IMG/VR virus record: IMGVR_UViG_3300037041_000967
Location: 1 to 22,107 of that record
Strand: one strand, 5' to 3'
From: a virus
Length of the DNA: 22,107 bases
The notes beneath the pieces were generated by a model that saw only the letters and a list, made by a program, of their open reading frames with translations, did not search any database and was not told the origin of the DNA. Both the position numbers and the translations under genes were made by a program. This document shows, one piece after another, positions 1 to 5,453 of this stretch. Each line of letters starts with the position of its first letter. Positions within the stretch are counted from its first letter, which is position 1.

Positions 1-1191
1 GTTATCAGTGGTGGCAGAGCATCTGGGAAGTCCACCCAAATCGCCGCTTACTTTCTGGTTAAACTGTTTGGCGAAGACAAGTTTAGAGGTGTGGTTTCGC
101 GTTACACACAAAAGAGTATCTCCTCCTCCATCTACCGAGACATCTTAGACTTAATAGATAATTGGGGTCTTAAAGATAGAGTCAGGATCACAGGAGACGA
201 GATCGAGAACCCGCAGAATGGCAACCTCATTATCACACACGCTATGAAGATGACCGAGAATAGTATGTCGGCCAAGGGTAAAGGTCTGTCCAATGTGACC
301 CACCTGCTTATAGACGAAGCCACCGAGATGCCGAGCGAAGAGGAATACATTAAGCTGATTGACTCGTTCAGAACCAAGGGCGCAGAGCGTAAGATCTTCC
401 TTTGCTTTAACCCGACGAGTAAGAACCACTGGATCTTTCAAAGGTTCTACCTACCAGATGGCACACCCCATCCTAAATGGTCCATAGACCATTGCTTCCT
501 GCACACAACCTATCATGACAATGCTGAACACTTAGATCCCACTAAGATAGCAGAATGGGAACGTATGAAGGTAATCGATCCAGCTTACTATGAACACCAG
601 ATCTTGGGTCGTTGGAAAGATGTTGGAGAAGGACAGGTGTTTAAGAATTGGGATTGGAATTACTTCGTGCCTGATCCTGAGTGTGAGACTATCTTAGGTC
701 TTGACTTTGGGTTTAGCCACGATCCCACAGCTCTTGTCCAAGTGCAGAAGCGTGGGCAGAAGTTATGGGTTAAGGAGTTGATCTACCAGACTGGGCTTAC
801 TATCGAGGACTTGCATCGGGCGATGACTAAGGCCAAGATCCCACAGCACTCGGTTATAGTTGCTGATTCCGCTGATCCTAGATCTATCGAAACGCTGAGG
901 AGACTTGGTTGGCGTAATGTCAGAGGAGCAATAAAAGGACCTGATTCGATCCGTGCTGGCATTGACACGATCTCTTCTTATGAAGTACATGCTGATGCTA
1001 TGAGCTTTAATCTCCGTCTTGAGTACGACAACTACTATTACCGAGAAGGCACTGACTCTCCGATAGACAATTACAATCATATTATGGATGCTTTGAGGTA
1101 CGCAGTAGGTACCAAGTTACAAATAGGATCTAGTTCTGGGTATACTTTAGTGGGTGCTGGTTCTCGTAGTCGGGATTTAGAACTGTTTTAA
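1..1191 (+). CDS. terL: Phage terminase large subunit (5' partial)
   Basis: This is the DNA-packaging motor: an ATPase that pumps DNA into the procapsid and a nuclease that cuts the concatemer. The frame is open from base 1, so the start lies outside the window; a GTG at 91 is internal, because the Walker A motif GGRASGKST lies before it at residues 4-12 of the visible 396. Walker B (LLIDEA) is at residues 102-107, followed by a coupling motif of the FNP type near residue 135. The nuclease domain shows the expected acidic residues in GLDFGFSHDPTAL (Asp235), VADSADP (Asp289) and HIMDALRY (Asp363). It resembles the PBSX/Terminase_3 type. The usual small terminase and portal neighbours are not seen; the next genes run on the opposite strand. 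The DNA here looks more GC-rich than the later tail genes (by eye). Confidence 0.95.
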   Translation, partial: VISGGRASGKSTQIAAYFLVKLFGEDKFRGVVSRYTQKSISSSIYRDILDLIDNWGLKDRVRITGDEIENPQNGNLIITHAMKMTENSMSAKGKGLSNVTHLLIDEATEMPSEEEYIKLIDSFRTKGAERKIFLCFNPTSKNHWIFQRFYLPDGTPHPKWSIDHCFLHTTYHDNAEHLDPTKIAEWERMKVIDPAYYEHQILGRWKDVGEGQVFKNWDWNYFVPDPECETILGLDFGFSHDPTALVQVQKRGQKLWVKELIYQTGLTIEDLHRAMTKAKIPQHSVIVADSADPRSIETLRRLGWRNVRGAIKGPDSIRAGIDTISSYEVHADAMSFNLRLEYDNYYYREGTDSPIDNYNHIMDALRYAVGTKLQIGSSSGYTLVGAGSRSRDLELF

Positions 1192-1218
1192 AAAAGAACC
1201 ACTCCGAAGAGTGGTTCT
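1190..1218 (-). terminator. Intrinsic terminator with a UUCG loop, between convergent genes
   Basis: A perfect 10-bp stem (AGAACCACTC with GAGTGGTTCT) encloses four bases. Read on the minus strand the loop is TTCG closed by C-G, the very stable UUCG tetraloop, and the stem runs straight into six T. Read on the plus strand the loop is CGAA and the bases after the stem (GTTGTCC) are poor in T. The site therefore best terminates the minus-strand island, and perhaps terL as well, since the two converge here. Confidence 0.85.
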
Positions 1219-1219
1219 G

Positions 1220-1261
1220 TTGTCCAGATCTAAAAACATCCCGGCGATTATCACTGGACAA
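1220..1261. repeat. Short inverted repeat in the convergent intergenic gap
   Basis: TTGTCCAG at 1220-1227 and CTGGACAA at 1254-1261 are perfect 8-bp inverted copies separated by 26 bases. They fill the gap between the UUCG terminator and the end of the first minus-strand gene. The repeat could form a 3'-UTR stem or be a protein site; nothing shows which. Confidence 0.4.
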
Positions 1262-1263
1262 TA

Positions 1264-1539
1264 TCATGGATGTAACCAATAATGTGAACCCTTAGGTAGA
1301 CTTACCCAACCTTGATCGGCTTTGTAACACTCCCAATATCCGTTTTTAACGCGCCTAGCCTGACGGCCAGCTATCTTTCTTATTCTAGTTCCAGTCATAA
1401 ACGTTAATGCACCATCCGTAACAGCTGCGAAACGAACTAACCCAGATGTAAGCATACGTTTTAAATCGCGTTCAGCTATGGGCTTTAAACACAGACGTTC
1501 CCAGTCTAGATTAGTCGGTAACAATTTGTTTGATTTCAA
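1264..1539 (-). CDS. Hypothetical small basic protein, 91 aa
   Basis: I do not recognise this protein. It is 91 residues long with a basic centre (TRIRKIAGRQARRVKNGYW) and an aromatic C-terminal end with three Trp and four Tyr or His residues. That could fit a small beta-rich nucleic-acid or structural protein, but this is only a guess. The chosen ATG overlaps the end of the upstream NUMOD gene by 29 bases, long but normal for a packed phage operon. The next in-frame Met (residue 29) would remove a third of the protein. It is the last gene of the minus-strand island, with the UUCG terminator about 45 bases after its stop. Confidence 0.65.
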   Translation of the reverse strand: MKSNKLLPTNLDWERLCLKPIAERDLKRMLTSGLVRFAAVTDGALTFMTGTRIRKIAGRQARRVKNGYWECYKADQGWVSLPKGSHYWLHP

Positions 1540-2233
1540 AATAATATCCTTTAATAGGTTTGTTAATTCCTGCAGTTCTATTCTTGTTAAAAGTCGAAGA
1601 AAAATATCTTTGCTCTGGTCTTGTTAGATAACCTAAATGTTTAGCAGCTGCAGCAACGCTAGAAAATTCTCCAACCAATTCCTTATTCTCGTTATAGACT
1701 ATAACTTCCGTTCCATTATTCTTGTAAGGAATTTTAATTTTTTTAGGAATCTTAGATCCTTGTTCTGCCCATCTCCATTCGTATCCTTTCCAATTTCTTT
1801 TTTCTGAACAAGAATACCGAATGCTAATATCATCTAATCCTGTTGCTGCAATAGCTTCTGTTACGTTTGCGTGAACTTGAACTAAGTTGCCTTTCGTATC
1901 ATACATGACAACTTGTTTAACTGCACTATTAACAACCGATTCTTGTATTTTTACTAATTCATCTTCTGTGAATTTTCTAGGTCCATAGCTAAATACAAAT
2001 CCATTAGTATGGGTTAACTTACCTATGCAAACTGCACCAATTCCACTTTCATGTATACCTGTTATTTGTGCAGCTTCTTTTCGGTGTTTAAAAACTGCTA
2101 TTTGTTTTCCGTAACGATCATACTGATAAACTTCTCTGCGTCGGATCATGTGCGCTAACTGAAGTCTATTAGCTTTACAGATATCGGTTTCACGAAAGGC
2201 GTTTAAGGATTTTTGTATTTCTTCGTTGGTCAT
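1511..2233 (-). CDS. Protein of three NUMOD1-like DNA-binding repeats, no nuclease domain
   Basis: Three copies of one module are visible at about residues 34-83, 107-155 and 176-233. Each has a short beta hairpin (VYQYDRYGKQI, VVMYDTKGNLV, VIVYNENKELV), a helix rich in Ala (RKEAAQITGI, VTEAIAATGL, VAAAAKHLGY), a Ser/Ile recognition-like turn and a closing aromatic strand (GFVFSY, GYEWRW, GYYFEI). This matches the NUMOD1 family, which normally forms the DNA-binding tail of HNH or GIY-YIG homing endonucleases. No HNH (His-Asn-His) or GIY-YIG motif is present, so a DNA-binding role without cutting is inferred. Its ATG overlaps the stop of the ATPase gene by one base, and its 3' end overlaps the next gene by 29 bases. 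It could be a remnant of a homing endonuclease or a repurposed regulator. Confidence 0.75.
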   Translation of the reverse strand: MTNEEIQKSLNAFRETDICKANRLQLAHMIRRREVYQYDRYGKQIAVFKHRKEAAQITGIHESGIGAVCIGKLTHTNGFVFSYGPRKFTEDELVKIQESVVNSAVKQVVMYDTKGNLVQVHANVTEAIAATGLDDISIRYSCSEKRNWKGYEWRWAEQGSKIPKKIKIPYKNNGTEVIVYNENKELVGEFSSVAAAAKHLGYLTRPEQRYFSSTFNKNRTAGINKPIKGYYFEIKQIVTD

Positions 2234-3072
2234 TATCTAAGATATTGAGATCTCCAAACAGTTTTGTAGTCTTTCTTATAATTAATATAATCATCACACA
2301 TCATTTGCATACCTCTAATACTTTTCTTAGTATGCTTTTCCCAGGTATCAAACATAAACACACACGCTTCTTCTACAACTTTTTTAGGAACTGCCTTAGG
2401 AATTGCAGGAGTATTTAAAGCAACATCAGCTATCCAACCCCATTTTTCTTTTGGCTCTAATTTAATTGCATAGGGACGCACACGGTCTGCAATTGCTTTT
2501 AAGTGAACAATCTTTTCGTTCTTGTTTGGTTCGTCTTCTTCCGGAAGATGTATATTAGCAGTAAACACAAAAATCATTTTATCTGTCGGTACTTTAAATC
2601 CACCATTCTTAAGATCCATGTGCTTTTCAATTGCCTTTTGTTGAATCTCAGGTAATTGATTAATCCAAGAAGTCATTAACTTTTGGTGATGGTAATTTCT
2701 AGCACCGTCTAAAACGTTTTTCATTACGTTAATATTAGCACCATTTTTTAGGATCTCGTCGCAGTCATCTACTGAAATAATAGAAACGTTTTTAGGATCT
2801 AAATAATTAATCGTAGCTAATTGCACACCGAAATTAAAAATGTTGGTGTTACCTGTAACGTGATAATAATTAACTTTATTCTTTTTCATTGCTTCGTTTA
2901 CAGTATGGGATTTTCCCAGACCAGGATCGGAAGAAATAAAAAGGTGTGGATACTTGTCTTTAATACTAGCAGTGGAAATCTTGTTTCCAAGATGTATAAG
3001 ACCTTGACGCTTTTCTGCTCCTTTAAGAAGTTCAGCGTACATTTCCTGGGTGAATGATTTTGGCTTCGTCAT
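2233..3072 (-). CDS. AAA+ family ATPase
   Basis: With the start at 3072 the protein is 279 aa. It has a Walker A motif SSDPGLGKS (residues 47-55, Lys54), a Walker B strand SIISVDDCDE (97-106), a sensor 1 strand ending FTAN (Asn173) and an arginine-containing helix AIADRVRP (193-200) that would supply the arginine finger or sensor. Such ATPases remodel protein or nucleic-acid complexes; the substrate cannot be read from the sequence. I prefer ATG 3072 because an A-rich leader (AAAAAACCAAGATAAC) precedes it. A GTG at 3099 in the same frame would add nine residues. The gene overlaps the NUMOD-repeat gene by one base, so the two are probably translated together. It is not a terminase-type or RecA-type ATPase. 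Confidence 0.8.
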   Translation of the reverse strand: MTKPKSFTQEMYAELLKGAEKRQGLIHLGNKISTASIKDKYPHLFISSDPGLGKSHTVNEAMKKNKVNYYHVTGNTNIFNFGVQLATINYLDPKNVSIISVDDCDEILKNGANINVMKNVLDGARNYHHQKLMTSWINQLPEIQQKAIEKHMDLKNGGFKVPTDKMIFVFTANIHLPEEDEPNKNEKIVHLKAIADRVRPYAIKLEPKEKWGWIADVALNTPAIPKAVPKKVVEEACVFMFDTWEKHTKKSIRGMQMMCDDYINYKKDYKTVWRSQYLR

Positions 3073-3114
3073 GTTATCTTGGTTTTTTAACTTTACCACC
3101 TGGTGTTGTGCGAA

Positions 3115-3267
3115 CTATTTCGTAGTAGTAGGACATGGTTTCTTAGGTTTAGGTTGTGAGACAATTTCTTTAACTATTTTAGCTGCTGCTTTTTTCATTG
3201 CATGGTTAGTACTAGGTAATCCCAGTATATCGAACAGCATGTTGTAACTTGGTTTTTTCTTAGCCAT
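3115..3267 (-). CDS. Small basic hypothetical protein, 50 aa
   Basis: A short complete reading frame starts with ATG at 3267 and stops at TAG 3115-3117. The product begins MAKKKPSYNMLFDILGL and ends in a Lys/Pro tail (SQPKPKKPCPTTTK). It starts two bases after the stop of the previous gene, the same two-base spacing seen between the two genes before it. That spacing and its strand support a real gene in this operon. Function unknown. The basic ends suggest nucleic-acid or protein binding, but this is weak. Confidence 0.6.
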   Translation of the reverse strand: MAKKKPSYNMLFDILGLPSTNHAMKKAAAKIVKEIVSQPKPKKPCPTTTK

Positions 3268-3269
3268 GA

Positions 3270-3575
3270 TTATTGATTTAGAATTTGATCTACTATATTT
3301 TCTACTTGCTTTGCTAGATCCGGGTTAGAACTAACTACACGTACTTTGCTTCTTAAAGAATCTTGCTTTAAAAGATCGTGCTGGTAAGCCATTAGATTGC
3401 GAGTGCTTAAAAGCCAGGTAGGATCCCATTCTTCTTTGTCGATATTAAGAGCAAAAGTCATTCTCCAATTTTTAGCTAATGGATAAAGCTTGTCGCCTAA
3501 TTTAATGAATAGTTTTTTGCCTTTGCCTGAGGTACCTATTTTTAGGTTAGCCATGTTTTTTTCTCTAGTAGTCAT
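3270..3575 (-). CDS. Hypothetical protein, 101 aa
   Basis: I do not recognise this protein. The first 40 residues are basic and Gly/Lys-rich (GTSGKGKKLFIKLGDKLYPL). The middle carries a hydrophobic and Trp-containing segment (NWRMTFALNI, WDPTWLL), and the C-terminal end looks helical (NPDLAKQVENIVDQIL). ATG at 3575 lies two bases after the stop of the upstream gene; a second ATG eight codons in (MANLKIG) is an alternative start. It lies in the middle of the minus-strand island, with no sign of a signal peptide or membrane segment. Confidence 0.65.
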   Translation of the reverse strand: MTTREKNMANLKIGTSGKGKKLFIKLGDKLYPLAKNWRMTFALNIDKEEWDPTWLLSTRNLMAYQHDLLKQDSLRSKVRVVSSNPDLAKQVENIVDQILNQ

Positions 3576-3577
3576 GA

Positions 3578-3805
3578 TTAGTCTTTTAAAATTTCAGGAA
3601 TAGAATTTTGCCATTTGGTAACAGGAAAGTCGTTGGGTAAAAATACACCATCTGCATCTTCTGCACCAAAGGTTAAAGAGGTGACCCACACGCTAACGCC
3701 GTGTTCGTCTTTACCTAGGATAACTCCTACTACGTGATTCCAACCGCCATCTGCCATGTAAGCAATAGCGTCACCAGGATTGAATTGTGAAATTTGTTTT
3801 GCCAT
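3578..3805 (-). CDS. Hypothetical small protein, 75 aa
   Basis: Unrecognised. The sequence looks like a compact all-beta domain: FNPGDAIAYM, WNHVVGVILGKDEHGVSVWV and a C-terminal tail WQNSIPEIL. The pattern of short strands with GD and GKDEHG turns resembles SH3-like or KOW-like barrels, but this is a fold guess, not a family assignment. A 60-base gap with promoter-like sequence precedes it, so it may be the first gene of a sub-operon running down to 1264. Confidence 0.65.
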   Translation of the reverse strand: MAKQISQFNPGDAIAYMADGGWNHVVGVILGKDEHGVSVWVTSLTFGAEDADGVFLPNDFPVTKWQNSIPEILKD

Positions 3806-3820
3806 GATTGGGATGTTTTA

Positions 3821-3860
3821 ATTTATACCCAAATGTATGGCAATCGTTCGAAATAAAAAA
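3821..3860 (-). promoter_or_regulatory. Candidate Bacteroidota-type promoter ahead of the 3805 gene
   Basis: On the minus strand TACATTTG (3830-3837) matches the Bacteroidota -7 consensus TAnnTTTG. Nineteen bases upstream is a T run (3857-3860) in place of the -33 TTTG. A second AT-rich box, TATAAATT, follows at about 3820-3827. The site lies in the only gap of the island that is not just a few bases, 25-32 bases ahead of the ATG at 3805. Match by eye only. Confidence 0.45.
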
Positions 3861-3865
3861 ATGTT

Positions 3866-4303
3866 TTACAATAATTTTTTTTCTTCCAGCATCATGAAGC
3901 ATTCCATGGCTGAGAACACTAGGCCTAATTCTAAATAATTAGTGGGGGAATGGATGTATCCCTGTGCCTTTAAACTGCGAATCCACTTATAACTGATAGC
4001 TAATTCCTTCTTGTATTCTGGATCGTCTTTGTAATCCTGCCATAAAGCAAGTCCGTGTGTGGCTAAATAAGCTATAGAATCGGTCAAATATGCCTTTTCG
4101 CTTCTTTGAAATCGGTAACGACACAAGGTTTCCCCACTTCTTAGGAAGGTAGTAAGGCAAAAATGTGGAAATTCCCACTCGGTTTTACCACCTTTTACCC
4201 TATATTCACGGAGTATTTGTCGGCAATTGTTAAAACAATAGTCGATATAAACGTCGGACAGTGTGTTTAGGTTCACTGTACTATGCTGAAAATGCCACGC
4301 CAC
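3866..4303 (-). CDS. Hypothetical protein, 145 aa
   Basis: Not recognised. It is a 145-residue, probably mostly helical soluble protein with four Cys, many aromatic residues (MAWHFQHST, YRFQRSEKAYL, LALWQDYKDD) and a hydrophobic end (LELGLVFSAMECFMML). No nucleotide-binding or metal motif is obvious. The ATG at 4303 overlaps the end of the upstream gene by 23 bases. An overlapping reading frame on the same strand at 3987-4178 looks like a shadow. Confidence 0.65.
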   Translation of the reverse strand: MAWHFQHSTVNLNTLSDVYIDYCFNNCRQILREYRVKGGKTEWEFPHFCLTTFLRSGETLCRYRFQRSEKAYLTDSIAYLATHGLALWQDYKDDPEYKKELAISYKWIRSLKAQGYIHSPTNYLELGLVFSAMECFMMLEEKKLL

Positions 4304-4544
4304 TGTTTGCTTCTAAATATTCTACTGCTCCTTGCTTCGAGATCATATCATAGTTCTGTGCTATGAAGTCACCAGTACTTGCATAAATAGGTTTTTTCTG
4401 AGCTTCTATTTGTCTTTTAAACTCTTCTCCCATCTCTTTTTGGAATTTCTTATGTGATGCAGCAACTCTTTCATTGCGTGTCTGTACTTTTTTACGGTGC
4501 TCTTTGGCTTTCTTTCCCATTTTCTTCGGCAGTTTTATAGTCAT
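4281..4544 (-). CDS. Hypothetical basic coiled-coil-like protein, 87 aa
   Basis: Unrecognised. The first half is very rich in Lys, Arg and His (KLPKKMGKKAKEHRKK) and continues as a charged helix up to residue 50 or so. The second half is more neutral (YASTGDFIAQNYDMISKQ). A basic helix followed by a small domain fits a nucleic-acid or assembly protein, by inference only. It is the first gene of the minus-strand island. Its ATG at 4544 faces the tail block's ATG at 4573 with only 28 bases between, so the divergent promoters must overlap or lie within the genes. Confidence 0.65.
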   Translation of the reverse strand: MTIKLPKKMGKKAKEHRKKVQTRNERVAASHKKFQKEMGEEFKRQIEAQKKPIYASTGDFIAQNYDMISKQGAVEYLEANSGVAFSA

Positions 4545-4546
4545 AT

Positions 4547-4562
4547 ATACTCATATAAAATA
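4547..4562 (+). promoter_or_regulatory. ATACTCA element, copy 1 (tail block)
   Basis: ATACTCATATAAAATA lies 26 bases ahead of the ATG at 4573. It shares ATACTCA plus an AT-rich TATA-like box with sites at 15494, 17158 and 19501, all upstream of + strand genes. A phage promoter is inferred. No classical Shine-Dalgarno sequence lies between it and the start. Confidence 0.5.
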
Positions 4563-4572
4563 GACACAGTTT

Positions 4573-5046
4573 ATGGCATCAGGTCCTTTATCATCATTCA
4601 AGTCAGTGGTGGAATATTTAAGAGAACTCTCCCTTTCCCATCTAAATGTTAAGCAATTCACGTTTGGCCAACTGAGCGATCTGGATGTTGAAACCAACAC
4701 ACAGAATCCTACTCAGTACCCGCTGGTCATGCTCATTCCGAGGCGTGCGGATCTAGATGCCGGCGGAAAGGTAGAGTTTTCCTTTGCACTAAGTGTACAA
4801 GACATTACGAATTACGACCTGCAAGTACAGGAAGATCAACTGAACACGACCTTTATGATACTACAGGACTTGCTAAGTCGTATGCGTATGACAACTTGGG
4901 GCGACGTAGAAGTTTATTTAGAAGTACCGGTAATGTGCAGACCATTTGTAGAATCATTCAACAACAATCTAAGTGGTTGGTCAGCAGAGATCGTAGTAGA
5001 AGTTAAGAATCCATTTAATAATTGCGACGCAGCATTTGCTAGTTAA
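4573..5046 (+). CDS. Probable tail terminator / head-tail neck protein
   Basis: The 157-residue protein starts with an amphipathic helix (SSFKSVVEYLREL). A strand pattern follows (VKQFTFGQLSDLDVE, YPLVMLIPRRA, KVEFSFALSVQDI), then a long helix (QLNTTFMILQDLLSRM) and a C-terminal strand ending in ...EVKNPFNNC. This helix plus small beta-sheet plan, and the position directly before an HK97 gp10-like gene and the tail chaperone, are typical of tail terminator or completion proteins that cap the tail tube at the neck. The family is inferred from layout and fold, not from a conserved motif. The stop overlaps the next ATG (TAATG), so the two genes are translationally coupled. It opens the + strand structural block. 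Confidence 0.55.
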   Translation: MASGPLSSFKSVVEYLRELSLSHLNVKQFTFGQLSDLDVETNTQNPTQYPLVMLIPRRADLDAGGKVEFSFALSVQDITNYDLQVQEDQLNTTFMILQDLLSRMRMTTWGDVEVYLEVPVMCRPFVESFNNNLSGWSAEIVVEVKNPFNNCDAAFAS

Positions 5047-5453
5047 TGATGAAGATAGATTTAACTCCAACATATAACAAGATTAGTAGAAAACTGGAAG
5101 CGATCCTTCGATCGCAAGCTCCTGTAGATACAGGACATTTGCAGAATTCTATTATGGTTTTGTATGACGAGAACGGATTTGTAATCTATGATACAACTAC
5201 TTATGGTATGTACTTGCATCGCGGTACGGGAGACGAAGCAGACGCAGGAGCTTCACAAGACGATTCTAGAACATACCTAAATTTAATTAGAAAAAAATGG
5301 AATCCTAATCCTGGTAAAGGAGAAGGAGGAATTAAACCTAGATATTGGATGAACTTTGCAGATTCTGTTTATGAAATGATAGACCAAGAAATGGAAAAAG
5401 CCATTACAGAAGAACTAGAAAAAGGAATTACTCAACAATTAAACGGAGCATAA
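5046..5453 (+). CDS. HK97 gp10-like neck / tail completion protein
   Basis: APVDTGHLQNSI at residues 25-36 is the hallmark of the HK97 gp10-like family, and it is followed as expected by a YGMYLHRGT strand-loop and a KPRYWM segment near residue 100. These proteins sit at the head-tail joint or tail end and help complete the tail. The C-terminal 30 residues form a charged helix. At 135 aa the protein has the usual family length. The start overlaps the upstream stop by one base; an ATG directly after it (5049) is equally possible. The stop TAA overlaps the next gene's ATG in the same way, so genes 4573, 5046 and 5453 form a coupled chain. Confidence 0.8.
   Translation: MMKIDLTPTYNKISRKLEAILRSQAPVDTGHLQNSIMVLYDENGFVIYDTTTYGMYLHRGTGDEADAGASQDDSRTYLNLIRKKWNPNPGKGEGGIKPRYWMNFADSVYEMIDQEMEKAITEELEKGITQQLNGA

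Noticed and set aside
91-1191. GTG at 91 as the start of terminase
   Set aside because: The Walker A motif lies upstream of it in the same open frame, so the gene begins before the window.
2821-3247. Plus-strand frames at 2821-3057 and 3050-3247
   Set aside because: They are antisense to the ATPase and to the 50-residue gene and give hydrophobic noise-like products.
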